64,000 nucleotides of DNA from V1-33 sp964523105 (GTDB lineage Bacteria > Verrucomicrobiota > Verrucomicrobiia > Verrucomicrobiales > V1-33), in assembly GCA_964523105.1 (NCBI GenBank), contig CAZFZN010000017.1, forward strand, positions 62,001 to 126,000, given 5' to 3'. The notes below the pieces were generated by a model. That model did not search any database, had not been told where the DNA came from, and saw only the letters and a list, made by a program, of their open reading frames with translations. The first letter of the stretch is position 1. Each line of letters begins with the position of its first letter. Shown here one piece after another: positions 1-8,505 of the stretch. Position numbers and translations under genes: made by a program.

Positions 1-2
1 CC

Positions 3-329
3 ACAGCGCATTTGCTGGAGTTAATCGGCGAGTTGCCGGACGAGTCATCTTGGAAGCCCGTGGCGGACACGGCGATCATTCTCCGCATGCTCAACAACCT
101 GACGGCCAATGCCGCTGAAGCCGGCGACGACGCGCGCGCCCTGCGCTATCTGAACACGGCGCTGACGCTGGACCCGAAGGCCGCCACGCACCGGCTGCAG
201 CGCATGCTGCTTCACGCCAAGGCCGGAAGGAAGGAAAAGGCGCGCGCCGATGCGGCTTACATCATCGCGGAGGAGCCGCCGGGCATCGACACGGCGCGGG
301 TGTTTGAATTGATGGAGTCGCTGAAATAA
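3..329 (+). CDS. SirB1-like TPR protein, C-terminal part (5' end outside window)
   Basis: The frame is open from the first bases of the window, so the true start lies upstream; the first in-window start-like codon (TTG at 12) is not taken as the start. The roughly 108 visible residues are alpha-helical with a TPR-like pattern (ALRYLNTALTLDPKA, then RLQRMLLHAKAGRKEKARAD), matching the C-terminal TPR tail of the SirB1/transglutaminase-like family, where one repeat follows the enzyme-like domain. The catalytic-like domain is not in the window, so the family call rests only on the tail. It could also be the end of another TPR protein. It ends convergently with the VWA gene 12 bases away. Confidence 0.5.
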   Translation, partial: TAHLLELIGELPDESSWKPVADTAIILRMLNNLTANAAEAGDDARALRYLNTALTLDPKAATHRLQRMLLHAKAGRKEKARADAAYIIAEEPPGIDTARVFELMESLK

Positions 330-341
330 GGAGCGCGCGCG

Positions 342-1391
342 TCAATCACTGGCAGCGCTGCGATAAGTGCCGCCGAAATCCGCTGCAAGCCTCCGCAGGA
401 AGCCGCTGCCGGATTCTCTCATCGCAATGGTGTGGATCACCGGCGATTCCGCGTAGTCCGGCACGGCCGTGCGCACGCCGGCGAGGATGGCGCCGTGCGG
501 GAGGCTGCGGTTTCCCTCACGCACTACGGGCTGGCCGTCGCTGATGAGCAGCACTTCCTGCGGACGATGCTGCAGTGCGGCGTGCAAACCAAGGTCCAGC
601 CGCGAGGTTCCTGACGTTCCTGCGGGAGCCGGCGGTGCTTCGTCGAAACGCGGCTGACGGAACTTATTCCGCGCCCATGCCACGGCGGACGCGACGTTCT
701 CCGGAGTGGCGGTAAGGCTGTCACCGCTGGACTGCTCAACCTTGCCGGCGAAGCAGACGACGTTGAAGAAAACGTCCGCGCGAAGCGTGCTCACGCAGCT
801 GATGAATTCGCGCAGCGGCGGCGGATTCTCCTCCGCGCCGCCTTTCGCCCGCATGCTGCCGGAGATGTCGAGGACGATGACGAGGTGATCAAAGCCGCGA
901 ATTTGTGTCTGAGCGTTCACACGGGGACGAAGTGAGCCGCAGAGACAGATGAAGGCGGAGGCACCGAATCCCTGGCCAGACCCATAGCCATCCCCGCCTT
1001 GGCCGTGCGCCAGGGATTTTCCGACACCGCCATTCCAGCCTCCGCCTGGCAAATACGGCTGCGACACCGGTGAGAACTGCGCCACCGTTGCATGCTTCGG
1101 CTGTGTGGCCACCTCCGACGGCATGGCAGATTGCAGTGACTTCACGCGGTTCACCACGGCGGCCACGCGGGATTCCTGCTTCGGTTTCATGGAGAGGAAT
1201 GCGGCGCGCTCGCCGCCGTCGCCAGGCTCGAGCAGCGCGGGCGTGGGAACGGCATCGTGCCCTGCCCAAAACCGCCAGACCAGACCCATCGCCAGTCCGA
1301 CGAACCACACATGAATGGTCAAGCTCCACACGAGCGGCCAGGGATCGCGATCTCCGGAACGGCGGCGCTGGCAATGGTGCGGCGGCTTCAT
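342..1391 (-). CDS. Membrane-anchored von Willebrand factor A (VWA) domain protein
   Basis: Predicted 349 residues. The start at 1391 (MKPPHHCQ...) is chosen because a longer frame would run into the UGPase gene on the other strand and because a hydrophobic segment (about residues 20-42) follows closely, as an N-terminal membrane anchor. A Gly/Ser-rich linker (about 110-145) leads to a VWA domain with the MIDAS motif DISGSM near residues 170-175, preceded by hydrophobic LVIVL, and a later LLISDGQPV strand carrying the usual acidic ligand. Family knowledge: VWA domains bind Mg2+ and mediate protein-protein contacts; in PVC bacteria many are of unknown role. The anchor suggests an inner-membrane protein with a periplasmic VWA domain. 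No partner gene is adjacent. Confidence 0.82.
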   Translation of the reverse strand: MKPPHHCQRRRSGDRDPWPLVWSLTIHVWFVGLAMGLVWRFWAGHDAVPTPALLEPGDGGERAAFLSMKPKQESRVAAVVNRVKSLQSAMPSEVATQPKHATVAQFSPVSQPYLPGGGWNGGVGKSLAHGQGGDGYGSGQGFGASAFICLCGSLRPRVNAQTQIRGFDHLVIVLDISGSMRAKGGAEENPPPLREFISCVSTLRADVFFNVVCFAGKVEQSSGDSLTATPENVASAVAWARNKFRQPRFDEAPPAPAGTSGTSRLDLGLHAALQHRPQEVLLISDGQPVVREGNRSLPHGAILAGVRTAVPDYAESPVIHTIAMRESGSGFLRRLAADFGGTYRSAASD

Positions 1392-1482
1392 GGACGCTGT
1401 CAGGAACGCCGCGCGAAGTTTTTTCCTGGAGGAAACTTCGCGGAAGATTGACGCGCTCCATGCCGCGGTATAGGCAGCGGGC

Positions 1483-2871
1483 ATGAGTGAGTCCGACCCC
1501 TTTTTGCCTTTCGCCGAGAAGATGCGCGCTGAGAATCTCGGCGAGCCGGCGATTCGCGCCTTCGAGAACAATTACCGCGCGCTGCTGCGAAAGGAAACGG
1601 GGCTGATCGGCGAGGACAGCATCACTTCGGTGCCGGAGCTGCCGCTGGCCTCTGCATTGCCGGCGGTGAGCGACGATGCATTTCGCGCGCTGCTGCGGCA
1701 GACCGTGGTCATCAAGCTCAACGGCGGCCTCGGCACCGGCATGGGTCTGGAACAGGCCAAGAGCCTGCTCCCCGTGCGTGACGGCCTGACATTTCTCGAT
1801 CTTATCGCGCGGCAGATTCTGCACCTGCGCGAACAGGCCGGCGGCGGCACGACGCCCCGCTTCTTGCTGATGAACAGTTTTTCGACTTCGGAGGACACGC
1901 TGGCGTTTCTGAGGAAGTATCCGGCGCTCGGCGGCGCGGCGGACCTGGAACTGATGCAGAACAAGGTGCCGAAAATTCTTAAGGGAAATCTGTCCCCGCT
2001 CTCATGGCCTGACAATGCGGAGATGGAATGGTGCCCGCCCGGTCACGGGGACATCTACGCCAGTCTCGCGGCGGGCTGGCTCGACCGGCTGCTGGCGGAG
2101 GGCATTGTGTATGCGTTCGTGTCCAACTCTGACAATCTCGGCGCGACCCTTGACGCGCGGCTGCTGAGTCATTTTGCGCAGAGCGGCGCACCGTTTCTGA
2201 TGGAAGTAACGGCGCGCACCGAGGCTGACAAGAAGGGCGGCCACCTCGCCCGGCGCAAAAGCGATGACCGGCTCGTTCTGCGGGAGAGCGCGCAGTGTCC
2301 TTCCCCTGACAAACGCGCCTTCCAGGACATCGCACGGCACCGTTACTTCAACACCAACAATCTTTGGATCCGCCTCGACCGCCTCAGGGAGACGCTCGAC
2401 GCCAGCGGCGGCATCATCCCGTTGCCGATGATCCGGAACGAGAAGCACGCCGACCCGCGCGACGAACGCACGCCGCATGTCTATCAACTGGAAACGGCGA
2501 TGGGTGCGGCCATTGAGAGTTTCGAGGGCGCCGCCGCCATCGCGGTGGAACGCCACCGGTTCGCGCCCGTCAAGACCACCGGCGATCTGCTGATCATTCG
2601 CAGCGATGCCTGCCAAATCACCGCTGACCACCGGCTCGAGCTCGTGCCGGAACGTCAGGGGGTGCCGCCGACCGTGAAACTCGATGACGAATACTACAAA
2701 CTCGTGGATGGACTCGACAAACTGATCGCCCGGGGCGTGCCGTCGCTGCGGAGATGCCGTTCCCTGACGGTGAAGGGACCGGCGGTTTTCGAGCCCGGCG
2801 TGGTCATCGAGGGGGACGCGAAGTTTCTTCCGCTGCTGCAGGTAATCGAGGCCGGCCATTACGGTCACTAA
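1483..2871 (+). CDS. UTP-glucose-1-phosphate uridylyltransferase, eukaryote-type (UDPGP family)
   Basis: 462 residues, the usual length for the UDPGP family (about 460-510). It makes UDP-glucose from UTP and glucose-1-phosphate, a precursor for glycans, LPS sugars and trehalose/glycogen-type pathways, in the cytoplasm. Visible hallmarks are the nucleotide-binding loop KLNGGLGTGMG (78-88), the uridine/sugar-site FVSNSDNLGAT motif in the middle, FNTNNLWIRL after it, and the C-terminal beta-helix-like tail ending GVVIEGDAKFLPLLQVIE. This is the eukaryotic-like enzyme, not the shorter bacterial GalU. UDP-N-acetylglucosamine pyrophosphorylases share the fold, but the KLNGGLGTGMG loop favours UDP-glucose. 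The gene stands alone, divergent from the VWA gene. Confidence 0.93.
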   Translation: MSESDPFLPFAEKMRAENLGEPAIRAFENNYRALLRKETGLIGEDSITSVPELPLASALPAVSDDAFRALLRQTVVIKLNGGLGTGMGLEQAKSLLPVRDGLTFLDLIARQILHLREQAGGGTTPRFLLMNSFSTSEDTLAFLRKYPALGGAADLELMQNKVPKILKGNLSPLSWPDNAEMEWCPPGHGDIYASLAAGWLDRLLAEGIVYAFVSNSDNLGATLDARLLSHFAQSGAPFLMEVTARTEADKKGGHLARRKSDDRLVLRESAQCPSPDKRAFQDIARHRYFNTNNLWIRLDRLRETLDASGGIIPLPMIRNEKHADPRDERTPHVYQLETAMGAAIESFEGAAAIAVERHRFAPVKTTGDLLIIRSDACQITADHRLELVPERQGVPPTVKLDDEYYKLVDGLDKLIARGVPSLRRCRSLTVKGPAVFEPGVVIEGDAKFLPLLQVIEAGHYGH

Positions 2872-2974
2872 CCTGTCCCGGGGTGCCATTTTCTGCCTCC
2901 AGCAGGGCCGGAGCCGACTGATCGGCCTCGGGAAAACAGGGCGATTCTCATTTAGAAGAAACGCTTAAGTATTC

Positions 2975-3002
2975 TTGACGACTCAGTTAATTATGATAAT
3001 AA
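2975..3002 (+). promoter_or_regulatory. Candidate sigma70-type promoter of the kinase gene
   Basis: TTGACG at 2975-2980, a 16-base spacer and TAATAA at 2997-3002, inside a markedly AT-rich stretch (2941-3023) in an otherwise GC-rich region. The start codon follows about 20 bases downstream. Verrucomicrobial promoter consensus is not well known to me, so this is a match to the general bacterial pattern only. Confidence 0.4.
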
Positions 3003-3023
3003 TGGAAATTATCCGAAATCTGC

Positions 3024-5120
3024 ATGCAATCCCGATACCAAATCATAGGCGAGATCAACCAGGGCGGCGTCGGCGTGGTGCTGAAGGCATGGGATACGAA
3101 ATTGAGCCGCCATGTGGCGATCAAGCGGTTTCACTCGGCGGAGCAGCGGGCGGCCATGGGGAATATCGAGGGGGATTTGCTCAAGGAGGCGTCCACGCTG
3201 TCGGCGATGCAGCATCCGAACATCGTTTCCGTGTACGATGTGAACATGGACAGCCCGGAAGGACCGGAGGTAATCATGGAGTATTTGAACGGTCAGGACC
3301 TCGAGCACGCCGTGGCGCAGGCGGCCCTGACACTGGAGGATTTTTACCAGGTGGCGCAGCAGACGCTCGATGCGCTGGGCAACGCGCACCGCATGAATTT
3401 GCTGCATCGCGACATCAAGCCGGCGAACATTCAGGTCACCTGGCTGGCGAACGGAAAATTCGTTTCCAAGTTCGTGGACTTCGGCCTGGCGAAATTCTTC
3501 GAGGCTCCCTCGAAACAGACGGTGCGCTCGGACGGCACGGTTATGGGATCGATCTATTACATGGCGCCGGAGCAACTGGAGCGCCTGCCGCTGGACAACC
3601 GGAGCGATCTCTATTCGCTGGGCTGCGTCTTTTATTATGCCCTGACCATGCACCGTCCGTTCGAAGGGAAAACGGTCATGGACGTGATCCAGGCACATTT
3701 GCACAGCCGGCCCGTGCGGCTGCGTGACTTCCGGCCGAATGTGCCGCGCGATCTGGAATTATGGGTGGACTGGATGATGCACCGCCGGCCGGAGCGCCGG
3801 CCGGCAGACGCGGACACGGCACTGTCAACCCTCCGCCAAATCATGGCGGGGGAAACTCCGGAAGCCGTGCCCGGCGCGGGAAGCGCCAGTCAGCCGGTGG
3901 TGGAATCGCCCATGCGCACCGGTCAGGTGAAGATGCCGCAGACCAACGCGTTCCGCACGGCTTCAAGACCTCAGCCCGGACCGGCCTCCGCCAATCGGCG
4001 GCAGGCTTCGAAGCTCCCCTCAGGCGCCCGGCGGAAAACCAAACTCAATCTCAATCTGGCCGTTGGCGGCGGCGTGGCCGCACTGCTCGCCGTGGCGGGC
4101 CTCGTCATGCTGTCGCTGCGCAAACAGCCGGAGCAGGTCACGGCCGGTGACGATTTGACACCGGCTGACCTGCTGGACGCGGCGACCACGAACACCGAAC
4201 TGGCGCGCACGAAAAGCGCCCTCGCGGAAGCGCAGGCCCGGCTCGCGGTGGCGCAGTCCTCCGCGCGGACGACCGCCCTGACACCGCAAGTGCATACGGA
4301 TCTCACCCAACCGCCGCCTCAAGGTCTGCTGATGTGGTTCCATGCGGGAAGGGAAACCTACTCCGATGACCGCGGCACCGTTACGCTCCCTAACGGTCCG
4401 GTCGGCCAGTGGCGCGACATCGCGCCGGGCGGCGGATTCGCCGTCCTCCAGTACACGGCCAGCAGCACCCGGGACCGTGAAAACAACTTCCCCACGCTGC
4501 GCACGGCACCGGCCGGGGCCGGGCTGCTCAAGCCAACCCCGGTGATCACTTTCGACGGCGCCGGCGACACACTGTGCGTGCGCGACCGCGACAAAATCGG
4601 AGATGCGGTGGGCAGTGCCCTGGATGGGGGCAATGTCTCCGTGCTGATGGTCTATCGCGGCACCGGTTCGGATGCTCCGCAGGGATTGATGAATCTCCGG
4701 GGCGCGGGGAATCGCACGATCCTGACACTCGGCATCGAGGACCAGGGACTGACGGCGGGCCCCGGAGGCACCAGGCCGCTGCTCATCAACGGCACCGCGA
4801 CGGAGTTCCGCATCGCCTCCTGTGTGCTCGACGCCGCGGCCGGCAGCATTCACCTCGGTCTGATCAGCAGCGACGGACAGAAAGCCGCCACCGACATCAG
4901 GACCGACGTGGCGAAGGACGCGCCGCTGGAGATGATCCGCATGGGCACCTCCGACGGATCGAACAACAAAGAGCGCTCCCTGCTCGCCGCGGACGTGGCG
5001 GAGATTCTGATCTACAACTGCGCCCTGGACCGCGAAAACCGTCACGCCGCGGAGAATTACCTGCGGAGCAAGTACTTCGGATCCACGGGACCGACGGTGA
5101 CTGCTAACACGAAGCGCTGA
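3024..5120 (+). CDS. Transmembrane Ser/Thr protein kinase with extracytoplasmic LamG-like domain
   Basis: 698 residues. The N-terminal Hanks-type kinase domain (about 5-275) is complete: Gly-rich loop GEINQGGVGVV (9-19), VAIK lysine K34, alpha-C E55, HRDIKPAN with catalytic D130, DFG at 152-154 and APE at 181-183, so it should be active. A Pro/Ser/Ala-rich linker follows, then one membrane helix (about 345-365), a short coiled coil with ALAEAQARLAVAQ, and a C-terminal domain (about 430-690) with the LMWFHAGRETYSDDRG opening and beta-rich pattern of concanavalin A/LamG-like domains. Inference: the outer domain binds a ligand, possibly a glycan, and signals to the inner kinase. Kinases with varied sensor domains are numerous in PVC bacteria. 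Monocistronic, with a candidate promoter upstream. Confidence 0.93.
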   Translation: MQSRYQIIGEINQGGVGVVLKAWDTKLSRHVAIKRFHSAEQRAAMGNIEGDLLKEASTLSAMQHPNIVSVYDVNMDSPEGPEVIMEYLNGQDLEHAVAQAALTLEDFYQVAQQTLDALGNAHRMNLLHRDIKPANIQVTWLANGKFVSKFVDFGLAKFFEAPSKQTVRSDGTVMGSIYYMAPEQLERLPLDNRSDLYSLGCVFYYALTMHRPFEGKTVMDVIQAHLHSRPVRLRDFRPNVPRDLELWVDWMMHRRPERRPADADTALSTLRQIMAGETPEAVPGAGSASQPVVESPMRTGQVKMPQTNAFRTASRPQPGPASANRRQASKLPSGARRKTKLNLNLAVGGGVAALLAVAGLVMLSLRKQPEQVTAGDDLTPADLLDAATTNTELARTKSALAEAQARLAVAQSSARTTALTPQVHTDLTQPPPQGLLMWFHAGRETYSDDRGTVTLPNGPVGQWRDIAPGGGFAVLQYTASSTRDRENNFPTLRTAPAGAGLLKPTPVITFDGAGDTLCVRDRDKIGDAVGSALDGGNVSVLMVYRGTGSDAPQGLMNLRGAGNRTILTLGIEDQGLTAGPGGTRPLLINGTATEFRIASCVLDAAAGSIHLGLISSDGQKAATDIRTDVAKDAPLEMIRMGTSDGSNNKERSLLAADVAEILIYNCALDRENRHAAENYLRSKYFGSTGPTVTANTKR

Positions 5121-5190
5121 GCAGTTCCGCCGGGCGGCGGCGCGGGCTTGCGCAGTGTCCGGGAAGGATGCAAGACCTTGCGCTTTCTCC

Positions 5191-6609
5191 ATGCACCGAC
5201 TCCTCCCGCTCCTGCTCCTGCCCGCTGTTTTGTCAGGCTGCAGCGTGACCTCGCCGGAAAGCCGCATGGGGGAGGCCGGGGTGACCGCTCCCTCCTCGTG
5301 GGCGGCAACCCGGGAGGGGCGCGCCGGGGTGGATGACGACTGGCTGGGCCGCATGGGCAGCCCGCGTCTCACCGCTCTGGTGGCCGAGGCTCTGGCCTAC
5401 AATCCGGATCTGAAGATCGCGGCCGCGCGCGTGGAACAGGCGCGCACTCTGGTGAAGAGCGCGCTGGGGGAAATGCGTCCCACCCTGGACCTCGAGGGCA
5501 TGGGCAACACCACGCAGCGTAATTTCGTCGGTTTTCCCCTGCCCGGCGCCACCAACGGCGTGCTCAAGACGAAGACGGACAATTACAATCTCAGCTTCAC
5601 CAGCGAATGGGAACTGGACATCTGGGGGCGATACCGTGCCGCTGCGGGCGCCGCCGTGGCCGGAGCCCAGAGCGCTGAACTCGACGCGCATGCCGCGCAG
5701 CTTTCCATCGCGGCCCAAACGGCACGGGCCTACTTCGCGCTGCTGGAGGCCAATGAGCAGGTGGAACTGGCCAAAGAGGCAATCGCCGTACTGGAACGGA
5801 CGGAGCGGTCACTGTCGGAACACTTCGTCGGCGGAATCGGAGACAACCTCGGTCCGCAGCTCCGGCTCGCGCGCAGTGACCTTGCATCCGCGAAGGCCGC
5901 ACTCGCTCAGCGCCATGAAGCCCGGGGCCAGGCGGCGAGGGCGCTGGAAATTCTCCTGGGACGGTACCCGCAGGGCGACCGCCACCGCGAGGAACGCCTT
6001 CCGGCCCTAACCAGCACACCTCCGGCGGGTCTGCCGTCGGAACTTCTCCTGCGCCGCCCTGACATTCTTGCCGCGGAGCGACGCTTCGCCGCCCAGGGCA
6101 TGCGCCAAAAGGAGGCGCGCCGCGCCCTTTGGCCGTCGCTGAAACTCACCGGCAGCGCCGGCACCAGTACGGCGGGCCTCCGGGACGTGCTCGACAGTGA
6201 TTTTGGAGTGTGGAGTCTCGGGACCAACGTCTTTGAACCGATCCTCACCGGCGGACGAATTCAGGCGGAAATCTCCAAACGCCGCGCGGAGGAGTCGGAG
6301 TCCCTCGCGGTGCTGCAAAAAACCGTGCTTAACGCCTTCGCCGAAGTCGAGGGCGCGCTCGAAGCCGAGACCCTGCTCCGGTCCCGGGAGTCGTCCATGG
6401 CGGAAGCCGCCCGGCTGGCCGGCGAAGCGGATCTCGCCGCGAGAGAAGCCTTCCAGGGCGGGGGCGGCACGGCGGACGTGCTGACCGTCTTCGCGAGTCA
6501 GCAGCGCGCCATCCAGTCCCGCAGCACCCTCGCGACCATCCGGCGGCTCCGGCTGGATAACCGTGTGGCTCTGCATCTCGCCCTCGGGGGAGATTTCCGG
6601 GTTCATTGA
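5191..6609 (+). CDS. TolC/NodT-family outer membrane efflux lipoprotein
   Basis: About 472 residues. The start at 5191 is preferred over an upstream GTG at 5155 because it gives a clean lipoprotein signal: MHRLLPLLLLP followed by lipobox LSGC with Cys17. The mature protein has the duplicated outer-membrane-factor pattern: LVAEALAYNPDLKIAAARVEQA in the first half, and LPSELLLRRPDILAAERRFA plus ALWPSLKLTGSAG in the second, with long helices between. Such proteins trimerise into a beta-barrel with a periplasmic helical tunnel and complete tripartite efflux pumps. Here no membrane fusion protein or RND/ABC pump is adjacent, so the partner must be elsewhere and the substrate cannot be inferred. 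Confidence 0.9.
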   Translation: MHRLLPLLLLPAVLSGCSVTSPESRMGEAGVTAPSSWAATREGRAGVDDDWLGRMGSPRLTALVAEALAYNPDLKIAAARVEQARTLVKSALGEMRPTLDLEGMGNTTQRNFVGFPLPGATNGVLKTKTDNYNLSFTSEWELDIWGRYRAAAGAAVAGAQSAELDAHAAQLSIAAQTARAYFALLEANEQVELAKEAIAVLERTERSLSEHFVGGIGDNLGPQLRLARSDLASAKAALAQRHEARGQAARALEILLGRYPQGDRHREERLPALTSTPPAGLPSELLLRRPDILAAERRFAAQGMRQKEARRALWPSLKLTGSAGTSTAGLRDVLDSDFGVWSLGTNVFEPILTGGRIQAEISKRRAEESESLAVLQKTVLNAFAEVEGALEAETLLRSRESSMAEAARLAGEADLAAREAFQGGGGTADVLTVFASQQRAIQSRSTLATIRRLRLDNRVALHLALGGDFRVH

Positions 6610-6771
6610 GAGGAACCACAGGCCTGCCCGGCGTCTGGGGGTTGGATTTCCTGCTGAAATCGCCGGGAGTCGCGGTCAGGCGCGTCGCAGAAAGTAGATA
6701 ATTATTATACTTGCAAAAATTGGCTTAATCACGCTAATTCTGGTAATTATTACCTCCCTCAACCCAAACCT

Positions 6772-7617
6772 ATGGCTGCTCTAGTCCGTCAACTCATTAC
6801 GCCATTGCTCAAGAACCCCTTCACTTGGCGGGTTCTCAACGGCACCTTCCTCCGCCTCGCGCGCAAGATGGATCAGTGGCGCCAGGCCGAAATCGAACAG
6901 GAGCCCGTGCTCGACGAAGCCATGCGCGGCCGGTTCCTCAACCGCATGGTTCGCCACGGACTGTTTTACGGGATGAAATACCCGTCCCTGGAGGCGGCCG
7001 GCAGTGCTCTGTATCCCAAATTGCTCGGGTCCTACGAGCGGGAACTGCATCACATCATGGAGCGCATTGTGCGCACCGATTATGAGACCGTGGTGGATGT
7101 GGGCTGCGCCGAGGGCTACTACGCCACGGGCCTGGCTTTGCGCCTGCCGGAGGCGAGAGTGATCGCCTTCGACGTCGATCCGCGCGCGAGAGAACTTTGC
7201 CGTCAAATGGCGGAAACCAACGGCGTGCAGTCCCGTGTCGAAATTCGCGACTGGTGTACGGCGGAGATACTCGCCGGGCTTCCGCTGGGCCGCCGCGCGC
7301 TGATTCTCTCCGACTGCGAAGGATTCGAGCACCTGCTCTTCACCGCGCCGTGCGTGGCGGCGCTCGCCAGACATGATGTCCTCATCGAAGTGCATGCCTT
7401 TGTAAATCCTGACATTCCCGTTCTGCTGCGCCAGCGCTTTGCCCCGACCCATCACATCGAGTCCGTGACCAGCACCGTCGACGCGGACAAGCCGGCCCAC
7501 TACCCGTGGACGGCGCACGAGAATTTCTCGCCGGAGGAATGGCGCGCCCTGCTGGCGGAAGGACGGCCGGGCATCATGGAATGGCTCTGGCTCAAGTCGA
7601 AGCAGCCCGCAGTGTGA
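6772..7617 (+). CDS. Class I SAM-dependent methyltransferase, substrate unknown
   Basis: 281 residues. The SAM-binding motif I is VVDVGCAEGYYATG (107-120), followed by acidic motif II AFDVDP (135-140) and a post-strand ILSDCEGFE around residues 181-189, which sits where motif IV of small-molecule and RNA methyltransferases lies. The N-terminal 90 residues are helical and basic and do not match a family I recognise. It is preceded by an AT-rich intergenic region and an A/C-rich leader with no Shine-Dalgarno sequence (CAACCCAAACC ending one base before the ATG). Stand-alone gene, so context does not reveal the substrate. It shares general similarity with FkbM- and PrmA-like enzymes but cannot be assigned to either. 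Confidence 0.75.
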   Translation: MAALVRQLITPLLKNPFTWRVLNGTFLRLARKMDQWRQAEIEQEPVLDEAMRGRFLNRMVRHGLFYGMKYPSLEAAGSALYPKLLGSYERELHHIMERIVRTDYETVVDVGCAEGYYATGLALRLPEARVIAFDVDPRARELCRQMAETNGVQSRVEIRDWCTAEILAGLPLGRRALILSDCEGFEHLLFTAPCVAALARHDVLIEVHAFVNPDIPVLLRQRFAPTHHIESVTSTVDADKPAHYPWTAHENFSPEEWRALLAEGRPGIMEWLWLKSKQPAV

Positions 7618-7649
7618 AACGCCGCGATGCGGCGGCGGCGCGGGCTCCT

Positions 7650-8393
7650 TTACTTCGCGGACGGCTTCACCGCAAAGACCGCGACGTCCACTCCCGGAGA
7701 CGCGAGCACGGAATCCGGCGGGCCTGCCAAATCAAACCCTGCCAGTTCCGCCGGGCGGACCGACCATTCCTGCGCCTGTGTTCCGGAAAAACGGTAGGGC
7801 GCATGATGCACGCGCCCGCACACCAGAGAGCCGTCGTCCTTGCCGGCAAACAACGCGTAGCGCTCCAGCAGGAAGAACTCCAGAGAGCCGGGTTGCGCCT
7901 CCCGCAGTGCCGCGGGGCGGCGCCATGCATAATGTGCTTTCGTTTCATCGCCGCGCCGCTGACTCGTGCAGCGAATCATATCGCCGTCCCGCCGCGCGCT
8001 CATGCGGGCATGTTCATAGCGCAGATGGAAAAACCGCCGCGCGAGGGCGACCGCGACCGGCTGATTGCAGTCGAGCGAAAAAAAGAACACGCCGGGCCTG
8101 CCGTTCGCGTCGTGGACATAGGTCCGCACATTCAGTTCCAGGAACCACGAGAGCCACGGAAGCGGCGGCAAATATGCCGGACGAATGCGCTCCATGAAAA
8201 ACGGTACGATGCCCAGCCACGCCGCACCATCCTGCACATCCACGGTCAGTCCGCGCGGGAGTTTTTGCTGCACTGTTTCCGGCTCCTGCCGCCAGTGCAG
8301 AAACAGCAGGTCGCTCCACCGCTGCCATCCGGCGGCGGTCGCCAACGGACGTTCACGCATGGCGAGCCGGGTGGAAAGATCGGGCGGAGACAT
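7650..8393 (-). CDS. DUF2071 (YqjF-like) family protein
   Basis: About 247 residues from the ATG at 8393; an internal ATG at 8360 is also possible. The sequence follows the DUF2071/YqjF pattern: a WSDLLFLHWRQEPETVQQKL opening, GLTVDVQDGAAWLGIVPF, LNVRTYVHDANGRPGVFFFS and a C-terminal VHHAPY segment. The family is related in fold to acetoacetate decarboxylase-like beta-barrels, but its reaction is unknown. No signal peptide is seen, so it is probably cytoplasmic. It is convergent with the methyltransferase and divergent from the nuclease-ATPase pair, with no operon partner. Confidence 0.8.
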   Translation of the reverse strand: MSPPDLSTRLAMRERPLATAAGWQRWSDLLFLHWRQEPETVQQKLPRGLTVDVQDGAAWLGIVPFFMERIRPAYLPPLPWLSWFLELNVRTYVHDANGRPGVFFFSLDCNQPVAVALARRFFHLRYEHARMSARRDGDMIRCTSQRRGDETKAHYAWRRPAALREAQPGSLEFFLLERYALFAGKDDGSLVCGRVHHAPYRFSGTQAQEWSVRPAELAGFDLAGPPDSVLASPGVDVAVFAVKPSAK

Positions 8394-8505
8394 CCGGCAG
8401 TGGATGCAGCGGGACCGCGGTTGAAAAGCGAACACTCCCGCCGGCCCGCCGCCGGTGGAATTGATGTTGCCGCGCGTGCATTCCTCCGTTCCTGCAAGGC
8501 GATCG

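Noticed and set aside
5155..5190. GTG start for the TolC-like lipoprotein
   Set aside because: It would add 12 polar residues before a clean lipoprotein signal; the ATG at 5191 places the lipobox at Cys17.
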